A DNA stretch of 64,000 bases from Acinetobacter bouvetii DSM 14964 = CIP 107468. GTDB taxonomy: Bacteria; Pseudomonadota; Gammaproteobacteria; Pseudomonadales; Moraxellaceae. Both the position numbers and the translations under genes were made by a program. Numbering within the stretch: position 1 is the stretch's first letter; every line of letters begins with the position of its first letter. Below, piece by piece: positions 38,531 through 47,467 of the stretch. Under the pieces are notes generated by a model. That model was not told where the DNA came from and did not search any database. It worked only from the letters and a program-made list of their open reading frames with translations. The stretch is from assembly GCF_000368865.1 (NCBI RefSeq), contig NZ_KB849728.1:1-64000 (forward strand), given 5' to 3'.

Positions 38531-38633
38531 CAGCTCAGCTTGAAAACTGATAACCTTTGAAATTAATCCTATTTTTATACAAATGTGTTCCTTGTTATAA
38601 CCAAAGCGCATCTGATAAAAATAGGTTATTACC

Positions 38634-39998
38634 ATGTCAAAACGAAAAATTAAATTAGGCGCTTTTGTACCCGGCATTTCTCAGCATTTGGCAGGCTGGC
38701 GCCACCCGCAAGCACGCCCTCAGGACAACCACAGCCTCGCTTATTTTGTAGAACTGGCCAAAACGGCAGAACGCGGTTTATTTGATGCCTATTTCCTTGC
38801 TGATATCCCTGTCAGTGTCGACCCGGACCGCACAGCTAACTTAGGCCTCAATGCCAATAACACGGGTTTAGAACCGATTACCCTCTTTTCAGCGCTGTCT
38901 GCAGTGACTCAGCATATTGGCTTTATTGCGACGGCATCCAGCACCTATGAGCAGCCTTATAGTTTGGCGCGCAAGTTCGCCTCCTTAGATCATCTGTCGC
39001 AAGGCCGCGCCGCATGGAATGTGGTCACCACGGCCCAGCCTGAAGCTGCCAAAAATTATGGCCTAGAACAGGCGCCTTTGCCGCAAGCGCGCTATGAACG
39101 CGCGGATGAGTTTATTAACGTAGCGCAAAAACTCTGGGACTCTTGGGAAGATGATGCTTTCAGCTATGACAAAGCATCCGGAGAGTTTTTTGACGGCAGC
39201 AAAGTGCATGCGCCGCGGTTTAAGGGCAAGCATATTGCCGTAGACGGCGCGTTGAATATCGCCCGCCCGCCGCAGGGCTATCCGGTGATTGTGCAGGCAG
39301 GCCAGTCTGAAGATGGCCGCGAACTGGCCGCTAAATATGCCGAAGTCATTTTTACTGCACAGCAGAATTTAAGTGATGCGCAAAGCTTTTACCGCGATGT
39401 CAAACAGCGTCTAAGCAAATATGGCCGCCATGCCGATGATGTCAAAATCATGCCCGGCGTATCTATCTTTGTGGCAGCAACGGAGGCCGAAGCCCGCGCC
39501 AAATATGATGAGCTGAACAGCTATATTCATCCTTCCGTCGGGCTGATGCTGCTGCATGCCTTAGGCGGATTTACCGAAGACCTCAGCCAATATGATCTGG
39601 ATCAGCCGCTGCCGGCGCATATCGGCCAGCTCAGTCATGGCGCCAGCCGCCAGCAGCTGATTTTAGACATTGCCCGTAAAAACAACTTCAGCATCCGCCA
39701 GCTGTACCAATGGATTGCCAGCGCGCGCGGCCACTGGACACTGATTGGCACCCCTGCGCAAATCGCAGATCAGCTGCAGCAATGGTTTGAAAATGATGCT
39801 GCGGACGGCTTTAATATTTTACCGCCGACCACACCGGCCAGCTTAGATGATTTTGTCGATTCAGTCGTGCCTGAACTGCAGCGCCGCGGCCTATTCCGCA
39901 CGGCCTATGAAGGAAAGACTTTACGTGACAATTTAGGCCTGAAACGCCCTGAAAACCAATATGTTTTGGCGCGCCGCTATACGGAACACGCCTCATAA
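38634..39998 (+). CDS. FMN-dependent monooxygenase, NtaA/SnaA/DmoA-type LLM family
   Basis: Luciferase-like flavin monooxygenase, 454 residues, the two-component type that needs a separate flavin reductase. Signatures include GLFDAYFLAD, the TASSTYEQPYSLARKFASLDHLSQGRAAWNVVT region (given here in parts) and PVIVQAGQSEDGRELAAKYAE. Relatives cleave C-S bonds in dimethylsulfide, dibenzothiophene sulfone or nitrilotriacetate-like substrates. Convergent with the Ssu-like transporter operon, which makes an organosulfur role likely. AGG eight bases upstream supports the start. No reductase gene is nearby. Confidence 0.85.
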   Translation: MSKRKIKLGAFVPGISQHLAGWRHPQARPQDNHSLAYFVELAKTAERGLFDAYFLADIPVSVDPDRTANLGLNANNTGLEPITLFSALSAVTQHIGFIATASSTYEQPYSLARKFASLDHLSQGRAAWNVVTTAQPEAAKNYGLEQAPLPQARYERADEFINVAQKLWDSWEDDAFSYDKASGEFFDGSKVHAPRFKGKHIAVDGALNIARPPQGYPVIVQAGQSEDGRELAAKYAEVIFTAQQNLSDAQSFYRDVKQRLSKYGRHADDVKIMPGVSIFVAATEAEARAKYDELNSYIHPSVGLMLLHALGGFTEDLSQYDLDQPLPAHIGQLSHGASRQQLILDIARKNNFSIRQLYQWIASARGHWTLIGTPAQIADQLQQWFENDAADGFNILPPTTPASLDDFVDSVVPELQRRGLFRTAYEGKTLRDNLGLKRPENQYVLARRYTEHAS

Positions 39999-40010
39999 GC
40001 AGCAAGCCCC

Positions 40011-40036
40011 AAAAAAGCCCCAGATGGGGCTTTTTT
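40011..40036. terminator. Bidirectional terminator
   Basis: AAAAAAGCCCCA/TGGGGCTTTTTT with a 2-nt loop, between the convergent monooxygenase and ssuB-like genes. Confidence 0.92.
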
Positions 40037-40066
40037 ATGCTTCACGCTTTAACCTAGATCACGCGC

Positions 40067-40882
40067 TTACCACGCCAGCTTAAACTGCTCCAGCTCATGC
40101 GGCAGCGCCAATTCAGGCTGTTCTTGGAAATCCAGCAGAATGTCATTTTTAATCGCGGCGATGCGGTAGTCCTCACGCTTGCGCGGACGCTCAAGCTCTA
40201 CAGGCACAATGCGTTTAATCCGCCCTGGATGCGGCTGCATCACCACTACACGGTCACCCAGCAGCACTGCCTCTTCCACATCATGCGTCACCAAAATGGT
40301 GGTGATTTTTTCAGACTGCCAAATCCGCTGCAGCTCTTGTTGCAAATTCGCGCGGGTCAATGCATCCAATGCACCAAAAGGCTCATCCAGCAATAAAATT
40401 TGCGGACGGTTGACCAAGCTGCGCGCAATGGCAACGCGCTGGCTCATGCCGCCTGACAGCTGGCTCGGATAAGCCTTTTTAAATGCGCTTAACTGCACCA
40501 GCTCAAGGTGATAATCAATCAGCGCCTGCTTTTCAGCCTTGCTTAAGGCGCTTTTTTCTAAGGCCAAAGCCACGTTTTGTTCGACATTCAGCCATGGAAA
40601 CAGGCGGTGATCCTGAAACACAATGCCGCGTTCTAAACTGGTGCCTTTAACAGGCTGACCGTCAATTAAAATTTGGCCATCAAAAGATGCATCCAATCCG
40701 ACCAAGAGGCGCAGCAGCGTAGACTTGCCACAGCCGCTGTTGCCGACAATGCTGATGAACTCGCCATGCTGAATATTCAGCTGAATCTGTTCTAAAACTT
40801 TTAAGTCCTGCCCGTCTTTGGGAAAGTATTTATCCAGCTGCCGGATTTGCACATGCGGCTGATGCTGTACTGCTTGATTCAT
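40067..40882 (-). CDS. ssuB: ABC transporter ATP-binding protein, sulfonate type
   Basis: ATPase of a nitrate/sulfonate/taurine-type importer, 271 residues. Walker A GNSGCGKST, Q-loop region GIVFQDHRLFPWLNV, ABC signature LSGGMSQRVAIARSLV, Walker B ILLLDEPFGALDALTR and the H-loop VTHDVEEAV are all intact. Last gene of the leftward operon TOBE - porin - ssuA - ssuC - ssuC - ssuB. The symbol follows family resemblance; the true substrate might be a sulfate ester or another organosulfur compound. Confidence 0.88.
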   Translation of the reverse strand: MNQAVQHQPHVQIRQLDKYFPKDGQDLKVLEQIQLNIQHGEFISIVGNSGCGKSTLLRLLVGLDASFDGQILIDGQPVKGTSLERGIVFQDHRLFPWLNVEQNVALALEKSALSKAEKQALIDYHLELVQLSAFKKAYPSQLSGGMSQRVAIARSLVNRPQILLLDEPFGALDALTRANLQQELQRIWQSEKITTILVTHDVEEAVLLGDRVVVMQPHPGRIKRIVPVELERPRKREDYRIAAIKNDILLDFQEQPELALPHELEQFKLAW

Positions 40883-40899
40883 AATGTTCTCGCTTCTTG

Positions 40900-41661
40900 T
40901 TATTTCTGCGCAGCCTGACGCCAGCGTAAATTGTATTGTTCAAAAAATTGCGCGACTTTGGAAAAGACTAGGCCGACTGCGCCAATGATCAGCATGCCGT
41001 ACAGCACCACTTCCATTTTAAATAAGTTCTGGCCGTCCATAATCGGGTTGACCACGCCCACAGCTGAAACAAAGAAATACTCCGCGCCCACGGTCGCCAC
41101 CCATGAAAAAACCAAGGCGATATTCAGGCCCGCAAAAATACTGGGCGCAGCAGCCGGCAAAATCACTTTAAAAAAAGTCTGCAGCGGATTGAGCTGGAAA
41201 ATTTGCGCCACTTCTTTAACTTTCACAGGCACATTTCTGACGCCGTCATAAGTGTTAAAAAACACCGGATAAAACACCACCAGACTGATAAAAATCACTT
41301 TGGAAACTTCGCCATGGCCAAACCACATAATCATCAGCGGAATCCATGCAAAAACTGCGACATGCTTGATGGCATTTAAAGTGGGCGAAAAAAATCGGTC
41401 CAGCCAGACATTCAGCCCGAGCAGCAATCCAAAACCAGCGCCAATCACGCCGCCTGCAATAAAGCCCGCCGTATTGCGCAGCAAACTGGCGATGACATTT
41501 TCATACAGCTCACCGGACTGCGCCGACTCCAGCAGCACCTTGCCCACCTCTTTCGGCGCAGGCAGCAAAGCTGGATCGACCCATTTCCAAGCGGCCGCAG
41601 CCGACCATGCAATCAAAAGCACCAGCGGGATGATCCAGCCGCGATAATCAATATTTTTCAT
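40900..41661 (-). CDS. ssuC: ABC transporter permease, sulfonate type (second)
   Basis: Inner-membrane subunit of 253 residues, about six helices, with the BPD_transp_1 EAA-like loop around EVAQIFQLNPLQTFFKVILPAAAPSIFAGL. Related to, but not identical with, the permease encoded next to it (41676-42524), so the importer could be a heterodimer. That is unusual for Ssu systems, which normally have one permease. Ends 17 bp before ssuB. Confidence 0.87.
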   Translation of the reverse strand: MKNIDYRGWIIPLVLLIAWSAAAAWKWVDPALLPAPKEVGKVLLESAQSGELYENVIASLLRNTAGFIAGGVIGAGFGLLLGLNVWLDRFFSPTLNAIKHVAVFAWIPLMIMWFGHGEVSKVIFISLVVFYPVFFNTYDGVRNVPVKVKEVAQIFQLNPLQTFFKVILPAAAPSIFAGLNIALVFSWVATVGAEYFFVSAVGVVNPIMDGQNLFKMEVVLYGMLIIGAVGLVFSKVAQFFEQYNLRWRQAAQK

Positions 41662-41675
41662 TCTTCTTGCTCCGG

Positions 41676-42524
41676 TTAATTGGCCTGATCCCAGCCGCGG
41701 AATTGCTTTTGCAGCAGGCGGATGAAGACATCAAAAGCAAAGCCCACCAGTCCAATCACCACAACAGTCGCCAATACCACATCCAGCTGAAAAATTTGCC
41801 GTCCATAGACCATGATGTAGCCAATGCCCTCGCTGGATGCCAGCAGCTCAACGGCCACCAATGCGCCCCATGCGCTGGCCAGCGATAAGCGCAGGCCGCC
41901 AATAAAGCTGAGGAAAGCGCCCGGCAGCACCAGATTTTTAAACTTGGACCACGTGCCCAGCTGATAGACATCTGCAACCTCAATCAGCTGCGGCGATATA
42001 TTGCGCACGCCCTTAAAAACGTTGATGGTCATCGGGACTAAAGCGGCTTTGGCAATAAGAATAATTTTCAGCGCTTCATCAATACCGACCAAGAGAATTA
42101 ATAACGGAATCCAGCCCACCACTGGCACCAAATTAATGACTTTAAACGTTGGCCAAATATAGGCTTCGGCTGTACGGGACAGCCCCATGGCTAGGCCAAG
42201 CGCTAGCGCTATAACAATCCCAGCGCTAAAGCCATAGCCAATGCGGCTCAGGCTGATACTGAGATTGCTCCACAGCTCACCGCTGCTGTACAGGTCTTTC
42301 AGCGCTGTCCAGACCAGCTCTGGCGGCGGCAGCAATAAGGTATTGACCCAATTGCGCTCCACCGCGATTTGCCATGTGTACAGCAGCAGCAAAGGGAAAA
42401 TCAGGCCGACACTCCACAATGCTGCTTTACTCTGAAGCACAGGCTGCAGCAGGCGTTTCAGCGCCAGCAGCGGTTCAGGCTTCGCAATCGGTTTTGCGCT
42501 ATCCAGCTCTAATTCTTGCAGCAT
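41676..42524 (-). CDS. ABC transporter permease, sulfonate type (first)
   Basis: Inner-membrane subunit of about 282 residues with an extended cytoplasmic N-terminus (about 45 residues, Leu/Glu-rich) before the first helix. EAA-like loop in LIEVADVYQLGTWSKFKNLVLPGAFLSFIGGL (shown as family landmark LIEVADVYQLG). The ATG at 42524 has AGGAGA upstream; the longer frame from 42548 is rejected. Pairs with the next permease gene 14 bp away and with the ssuB-like ATPase. Confidence 0.87.
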   Translation of the reverse strand: MLQELELDSAKPIAKPEPLLALKRLLQPVLQSKAALWSVGLIFPLLLLYTWQIAVERNWVNTLLLPPPELVWTALKDLYSSGELWSNLSISLSRIGYGFSAGIVIALALGLAMGLSRTAEAYIWPTFKVINLVPVVGWIPLLILLVGIDEALKIILIAKAALVPMTINVFKGVRNISPQLIEVADVYQLGTWSKFKNLVLPGAFLSFIGGLRLSLASAWGALVAVELLASSEGIGYIMVYGRQIFQLDVVLATVVVIGLVGFAFDVFIRLLQKQFRGWDQAN

Positions 42525-42566
42525 CAGATCTCTCCTTTCAGAAACCAAGGCTTATTGATCCAGCAC

Positions 42567-43616
42567 TCAAGGCGTCCAGAAATTCTGTAAATTTTGACTC
42601 TTCAGCGCGTTGTTGAGGTATTTAGGCTCAATCCACTGATCGACATCAATATTGCCGCGGATCAGCTTTAAGTCCTGGCCTGCTTTGAGTTTCTGCTTAA
42701 TTAAGGAAATACTGGCGCTATTGAAGACTGGCGCGCTGTGGCTTTTTAAATTCACACCGTCATTGGCGCGGACAAATGCGCTATACGGCAAGCCGGATTT
42801 GGCCCAAGTTTTAAATAAAGCCGGTTTGTTGTTTGGGTTACTCTCCCAAGCAGCTTCTTTCACCAGCACATTGACCACGCGCTGTACGGTTTCAGGATAT
42901 TTCTGCTCGAACTTTGAGTTTACGAGTACGTAGCCAGAACTTTGCAGCTGCGCAGGCTCTTTTTTAGAGCTGTAAATCAGCTTCGCCACACCGCGGTCAA
43001 TCACAGGAAATACCGACTGATTGCTGAATAATGCATCCAGATCGCCGCTGGCCAAAGCCGCGTAGCCGACAGGGCCGTCTACGTTGACAAATCTAAAGTC
43101 CTTTTCCGTAAAACCATATTTTTTAATAATTTGATTTAATGCTAAATGCACACTGGTGCCGCGGAAAAAGCCGATTCTTTTGCCTTTTAAATCTGCCCAT
43201 GATTTGGCGGTTGATCCCGGCGGTACAATTAAATAGGTATTGTCATTTGAACCTGCCACCGCAATCAGTTTGGTATCTAAACGGCTGGCTTTACCAATCA
43301 GGGCCGGCAGATCACCGAGCCAAGTAATGTCGATCAAGCCATTGGCATAGGATTCATTAATTGCAGGGCCTGCGCCTTTGAAGTTGTTCCACTGGATTTT
43401 AATGCCGTCTTTTTGGAATTCTTTTTCAATGAGGCCTTGAGTCTGCACCGTTGCATAGTAGCTGCCGTAGCCGACAGGGCGGTTGCCGGTGCCCACCAAT
43501 GGTGAAGCAAAACGGATGACCGCTGGCTTAGCCTCAGCTGCAAAGGCCTGCACCGCCGGTACGAGTGTAGAAACAGCAATCACGCTGCTGAATAAAATTT
43601 TGGTCCATGAAGACAT
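42567..43616 (-). CDS. ssuA: ABC transporter substrate-binding protein, aliphatic sulfonate type
   Basis: Periplasmic receptor of 349 residues. The signal peptide ends at AFA-AE (about residue 27). The mature part is of the NMT1/SsuA fold: IRFASPLVGTGNRPV, INESYANGLIDITWLGDLPALI, and GKRIGFFRGTSVHLALNQI are characteristic. GAGGAA precedes the ATG. Encoded between the porin gene and two permease genes, so it should deliver what the porin lets through. Substrate not determinable from the sequence. Confidence 0.88.
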   Translation of the reverse strand: MSSWTKILFSSVIAVSTLVPAVQAFAAEAKPAVIRFASPLVGTGNRPVGYGSYYATVQTQGLIEKEFQKDGIKIQWNNFKGAGPAINESYANGLIDITWLGDLPALIGKASRLDTKLIAVAGSNDNTYLIVPPGSTAKSWADLKGKRIGFFRGTSVHLALNQIIKKYGFTEKDFRFVNVDGPVGYAALASGDLDALFSNQSVFPVIDRGVAKLIYSSKKEPAQLQSSGYVLVNSKFEQKYPETVQRVVNVLVKEAAWESNPNNKPALFKTWAKSGLPYSAFVRANDGVNLKSHSAPVFNSASISLIKQKLKAGQDLKLIRGNIDVDQWIEPKYLNNALKSQNLQNFWTP

Positions 43617-43646
43617 GCGGAATTCCTCTAATAATTTAAATAAGGT

Positions 43647-45161
43647 TTAAAAGCCGTACTGGAACTGGGCGACCAGCTCGTTGTAGCTCTTGTTGATTAG
43701 TTCGTTATTCACATGATTCACATTGATTTGAAATTTGGTGGTTTCTGCAAAAAATGCATTGAGCCCGAGGCTGTGTATGTCAATCAGCTGATTGTCCGCA
43801 TTGGTGTCGCGGTCTATGCTGTCAAAGCGGTAAAAGGCCTGATAGGACTTTGGCCACCAGTCGTCATAACGCCCCTGATTGCGGAAGCCCTTGACAAACT
43901 GCTCACCAAAGTTCCAAAACAGCGTGCCCGTATGTGACTCGCTTTCGCGTTTATACACAGAAGCGCTTTGGCTGCTATAGGTATCGTCTTCGCCCTGCAC
44001 ATATTCATACGTCACGCCAAATGGATGGTGGTTGTAATAAATATCAAAGCCTTTGCGCAGCACATCGCCTTTGCCGGCAAAGGATGCGCTGGCGCCGCTG
44101 GTTTCAAATAAATTGCTCCTGCCCTGATACCACGACACGCCAAAGCTCAGTTCACGCAGCCACGAGTTGTATTCGGCAGGCAAGGTGTAGCGCAGGCGTC
44201 CGACAAAGTTTTTGTCATCATTGTCATCGGACTTATTTGCGCCATTGCCATTCACAATCCCAAAGGCATAGCTGATCATTGGAGAACGGTAGTTGTAGCC
44301 ATAATCAACCGTCGGCAGCGCATCGCCGCGCACAATCAGCCCCACCTCACGCAAAGCCAAGCCGTAGCCATAGCCCGGCAAACTGAATAAGGCATTGTTG
44401 ATGGTTGGCTTCAAATCTTCAGTCGCCTGCACCTCTTGGCCAAAGGGCAGCAGCTGCTGACCCAAAGTGACCGACAAACGGCCTGTATCCGGGCTTAATG
44501 TCGGCAGCACGTTATAAATCAGCTGCGCATCCAGCAAGTTCAAATAGCTGTTATTGGTGCCCGACTGCGGTGACGTGCCAAAGCGCAGGTTAAAGTCGAG
44601 GTTTTTGCCCTGCTCATAATCTTTAAATAAGTTGCCGGAAAAGCCAATCTGCACCGCGCCCAAATCAAAGGAAGAGCGGCGGCTGTTCACCGCATTGCCT
44701 GTATTTGCGCCCTGCGGCGGCGTGACTTGCGGCTCATCGATATAAGATGCTTTGGTCTGGACCACGCCATTAATCAGCAGCTGGCGGGTAGACAGCGCCG
44801 TTTTCGTATCGCGTTCACGCTGCACCTGATATTTATAATTTTCCAAATCGCTTTGCAGGCCCTGCAGCTCTGCACGGGTCACAAAGCTTTGATCATCCTC
44901 AGCCTCAAGACTGCTTTCTGATCCAGCTTCAGCGCCCGCATCTGCGGTTAAATTTTCATCAGCCGCTTCTGCGCCGCCCGCTTTAGCCTGGTCTGCGCTT
45001 TGAATGCGGCTAAGCTCAGTTTTTAATTGTTTTAATGACTGCTCCAGCTGCGCAACCTGCTGCTGCAGCTGCGCAACATCCGTATCTGCATGGCTTAAAG
45101 CAATACTTGCACTCAACAGCGTCAGCGCTGCTACCCCTTGTTTTAAATAAATTCGTTTCAT
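43647..45161 (-). CDS. Outer-membrane porin of the phosphate-selective O/P type
   Basis: Protein of 504 residues. Signal peptide ends at SHA-DT (about residue 26). An N-terminal coiled coil (QLQQQVAQLEQSLKQLKTEL) and an acidic Ala/Glu-rich linker precede a beta-barrel of alternating strands ending in Phe (QFQYGF). The coiled-coil plus OprO/P-like barrel layout is seen in trimeric Acinetobacter DcaP-type porins. Inside an organosulfur uptake operon it probably admits sulfonates or related anions. The role is inferred from context. Confidence 0.8.
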   Translation of the reverse strand: MKRIYLKQGVAALTLLSASIALSHADTDVAQLQQQVAQLEQSLKQLKTELSRIQSADQAKAGGAEAADENLTADAGAEAGSESSLEAEDDQSFVTRAELQGLQSDLENYKYQVQRERDTKTALSTRQLLINGVVQTKASYIDEPQVTPPQGANTGNAVNSRRSSFDLGAVQIGFSGNLFKDYEQGKNLDFNLRFGTSPQSGTNNSYLNLLDAQLIYNVLPTLSPDTGRLSVTLGQQLLPFGQEVQATEDLKPTINNALFSLPGYGYGLALREVGLIVRGDALPTVDYGYNYRSPMISYAFGIVNGNGANKSDDNDDKNFVGRLRYTLPAEYNSWLRELSFGVSWYQGRSNLFETSGASASFAGKGDVLRKGFDIYYNHHPFGVTYEYVQGEDDTYSSQSASVYKRESESHTGTLFWNFGEQFVKGFRNQGRYDDWWPKSYQAFYRFDSIDRDTNADNQLIDIHSLGLNAFFAETTKFQINVNHVNNELINKSYNELVAQFQYGF

Positions 45162-45174
45162 GCTGAACCGTCAC

Positions 45175-45390
45175 CTAAAGCTTCGCAAGTGACACATCAG
45201 TGGACTTAATCAGCACAATCACCTGACTGCCGATCTGCAAATCCAGTTCGATCACAGAACGGGTGGTAATGACTGAAGTAAATACGCCGGAGGCCGTAAC
45301 CACATCGACTTCTGAAACAACGTCGCCTTTCACGATTTCCTGAATCGTGCCTTTTAATTGATTGCGCACATTAATAGATTGAATGGTCAT
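45175..45390 (-). CDS. Single TOBE-domain protein (molbindin type)
   Basis: Protein of 71 residues consisting of one TOBE domain: SINVRNQLKGTIQEIVKGDV, SVITTRSVIELDLQIGSQV and VLIKSTDVSLAKL. Stand-alone molbindins bind molybdate or similar oxyanions and may buffer or sense them. AGGA lies seven bases upstream. It starts the operon that continues into the porin and transporter genes (13 bp gap). Presence of a TOBE protein at the head of a sulfonate-type operon is uncommon. Confidence 0.88.
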   Translation of the reverse strand: MTIQSINVRNQLKGTIQEIVKGDVVSEVDVVTASGVFTSVITTRSVIELDLQIGSQVIVLIKSTDVSLAKL

Positions 45391-45451
45391 TTTTAATTCC
45401 TGTTATTTGCTTGAAATTAATAATGACGCATTTATAAAAAATTAAAAAATA

Positions 45452-45471
45452 ATATAAAATGATTTTTATAT
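45452..45471. promoter_or_regulatory. 20-bp AT-rich palindrome upstream of the TOBE-porin-ssu operon
   Basis: ATATAAAA (45452-45459) and TTTTATAT (45464-45471) are perfect inverted arms around TGAT. It lies 62 bp upstream of the TOBE start and 20 bp after the Crp/Fnr stop. Size fits a dimeric regulator site, and the neighbouring Crp/Fnr protein is the obvious candidate; the sequence does not match the Crp or Fnr consensus. Confidence 0.4.
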
Positions 45472-45490
45472 CGGTTTTATTAAAATAATA

Positions 45491-46207
45491 CTAAATTAAT
45501 AAAATCTGCTTCGATAAATAATCTTTATTCTTTATAATAATATTTTCATACTGCCAAAAAACCACACCCTGCTGTGCAAGGATTTTAATTTCCTTATTAA
45601 TCGTTTGCCGTGAAGATGACAGCAGGTCAGCTAAATCATGCTGTGAAATTTTTAAGCGGATTTCTGTCCCAAGCGCATGCGCTTCGCCATACTGCATCGA
45701 CAAATCCAGCAGTATTTTGCAAACTTTTTGATGTAAATTGGCCACTTGCAAGAACTTCACCTGCTGAATTAAATAGTGCATGCGCAGGCTTAAGATATCC
45801 AGCACATCCTGCTTCAAAGCATTGCTATGACTGATTTCTTCAATAAAAACAGCTTTGGGAATCTGCAAAATGCGCACTTGATTAAAAGCATAATAATCAT
45901 AGTCAATCGCTTGCGAGTTCAGGCAAGGCAGCAAATTAATCAAATGCTTTTCCGAATAATAACTAAAGGCGTGAAAACGGCCCGACGGGCTTAAATATCC
46001 AATTTGGATAATTCCATCGAGCAAAATATACAGTGCATCACTGCTATTTTCTTGACTTAAAATTAAATCATTTTTTTGATATTTTTTAATATTAGAATTT
46101 TCTAGAATAGATTGAATTTTATAATCCGATATATTTTTAAATACCCTCTTTAAAACCTCATAAACTTCACGCTTATAAAATGTAGATAAATCTGCATGCG
46201 CTGCCAT
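45491..46207 (-). CDS. Crp/Fnr-family transcriptional regulator
   Basis: Protein of 238 residues. N-terminal cyclic-nucleotide-binding-like beta-roll (about 30-140: ENSSDALYILLDGIIQIGYLSPSGR region) and C-terminal HTH (about 185-225: ISQHDLADLLSSSRQTINKEIKIL). No Fnr-type cysteine cluster at the N-terminus and no clear cAMP phosphate-binding Arg-Ser pair, so the ligand is unknown. Located between the tauD-like gene and the TOBE-porin-ssu operon, all leftward. Its own ribosome-binding region is inside an 11-bp inverted repeat (46209-46268). Confidence 0.85.
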   Translation of the reverse strand: MAAHADLSTFYKREVYEVLKRVFKNISDYKIQSILENSNIKKYQKNDLILSQENSSDALYILLDGIIQIGYLSPSGRFHAFSYYSEKHLINLLPCLNSQAIDYDYYAFNQVRILQIPKAVFIEEISHSNALKQDVLDILSLRMHYLIQQVKFLQVANLHQKVCKILLDLSMQYGEAHALGTEIRLKISQHDLADLLSSSRQTINKEIKILAQQGVVFWQYENIIIKNKDYLSKQILLI

Positions 46208-46208
46208 G

Positions 46209-46268
46209 ATTAATCCATCCTATTATTTTAATCTTTTGATGAGAGAAAAATATACTAGATGGATTAAT
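46209..46268. repeat. 11-bp inverted repeat spanning the 5' region of the Crp/Fnr gene
   Basis: ATTAATCCATC (46209-46219) and GATGGATTAAT (46258-46268) are perfect inverted copies 38 bp apart. In the leftward transcript the second arm contains GGATGG just before the ATG at 46207, so pairing would cover the likely ribosome-binding site. Two operator half-sites are the alternative. Confidence 0.45.
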
Positions 46269-46341
46269 CGGCACTGGCGAATCATTTATTCTTCCAACTT
46301 TAGCGTTTTATATGCAAAGTTTGCGAATAAAACAGCATTTC

Positions 46342-47283
46342 TTATGAAGCTTTTTCATATATGCCCTGCTCGCTGTTATAGCGGAAATTTGCAGGGTCTT
46401 CTTTCACTTCCTTACGCAAGACTTTGCTTGGCAGCCCATCTGCGCCAACAGGAATATCACCTTCCAGCGTGACACGGCGCACAACGCGGTGCTGGTCGCC
46501 GTAGTCATTAATGGCCCGATGCTGTGTCGCGCGGTTATCCCAGATGGCAACATCACCTGCATCCCAGCGCCAGCTGACAATATTTTCCAGCTTTTCGACA
46601 TACGCCTGAAACAGCGCATACAAACTGCGCGATTCTGCCTGACTGTAGCCGACAAAGTTTTTGAAGAAGCTGCCTAACAGCAGCGATTTCTCGCCTGTTT
46701 CCGGGTGTACGCGCACCAGCGGATGCTCTGTTTCATATTCTGTAGAGTTAAAGTAGTTTTTATATTTCGCCAAAACTTCTGGCGGAATGCTGGCCTTGGC
46801 CGCATAGTCATAATTGTTGCTGTGCACCGTGCGCAGGCTGTCCGCTAAAGTTTGCAGCTGCTCAGGCAGATCTGCATAAGCCGCTGCGGTATTGGCCCAA
46901 ACCGTATTGCCGCCCACTTCTGGCGCCACCACGCTGCGTAAAATTGAGGCTTTAGGATAGGCATCAATAAAGCTAATGTCAGTATGCCATGCATCTGCAC
47001 GCGCTCCGCGTGAATCAATTTCCAAAATATGCGCTGAGCCATCTTTCACAGGAACAGTCGGATGATTCAGCGGCGTGCCTAAGCGGGCGGCAAATGCCTC
47101 TTGCGCCACATCATCTAAATGCTGCTGGCCTTTAAAAAAGATCGCTTTGTGCTTCAGCAAAGCCTGATTGATCTCTTGCACCACTTCGTCCGCTAAGTCT
47201 GCAGACAGCTGAACGCCTTGAATTTCTGCGCCAATGCGGCCGCCGATCGGGCGGACTTGAATATGCTGATATTGCTGTGACAT
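46342..47283 (-). CDS. TauD/AtsK-like Fe(II)/2-oxoglutarate dioxygenase
   Basis: Non-haem iron dioxygenase of 313 residues that would release sulfite or sulfate from an organosulfur compound. Iron ligands: His and Asp in ADAWHTDISF and the distal His in TQHRAINDYG; the 2-oxoglutarate Arg is in HRVVRRVTLEGD. The WHTD.SF..AYPKASILR pattern is closer to alkylsulfatase AtsK than to taurine-specific TauD, by my recollection. The ATG at 47283 has GAGGAAA upstream; the 35 extra residues of the longer frame from 47388 are rejected. Upstream of the Crp/Fnr gene in the organosulfur cluster. Confidence 0.87.
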   Translation of the reverse strand: MSQQYQHIQVRPIGGRIGAEIQGVQLSADLADEVVQEINQALLKHKAIFFKGQQHLDDVAQEAFAARLGTPLNHPTVPVKDGSAHILEIDSRGARADAWHTDISFIDAYPKASILRSVVAPEVGGNTVWANTAAAYADLPEQLQTLADSLRTVHSNNYDYAAKASIPPEVLAKYKNYFNSTEYETEHPLVRVHPETGEKSLLLGSFFKNFVGYSQAESRSLYALFQAYVEKLENIVSWRWDAGDVAIWDNRATQHRAINDYGDQHRVVRRVTLEGDIPVGADGLPSKVLRKEVKEDPANFRYNSEQGIYEKAS

Positions 47284-47426
47284 GAAAATTTCCTCTTTAA
47301 AATTGTTATAGGACACTGGGCCTGTGAAATCATCATGCCGAATTGGCTGAGGCAAATCTGTCAATAAATTGACATTTCTATACTGCATTTCTGCTATATA
47401 AAAACTAAAAAATGCTTTACCCCCGT

Positions 47427-47450
47427 AAAAAAGCCCGCAATCTGCGGGCT
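47427..47450 (-). terminator. Terminator of the SDR gene
   Basis: AGCCCGCA/TGCGGGCT stem, 3-nt loop, with A6 on the left giving a U6 tract for leftward transcription; 18 bp beyond the SDR stop. Confidence 0.9.
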
Positions 47451-47467
47451 GTTCTGCTGCATTGTCT

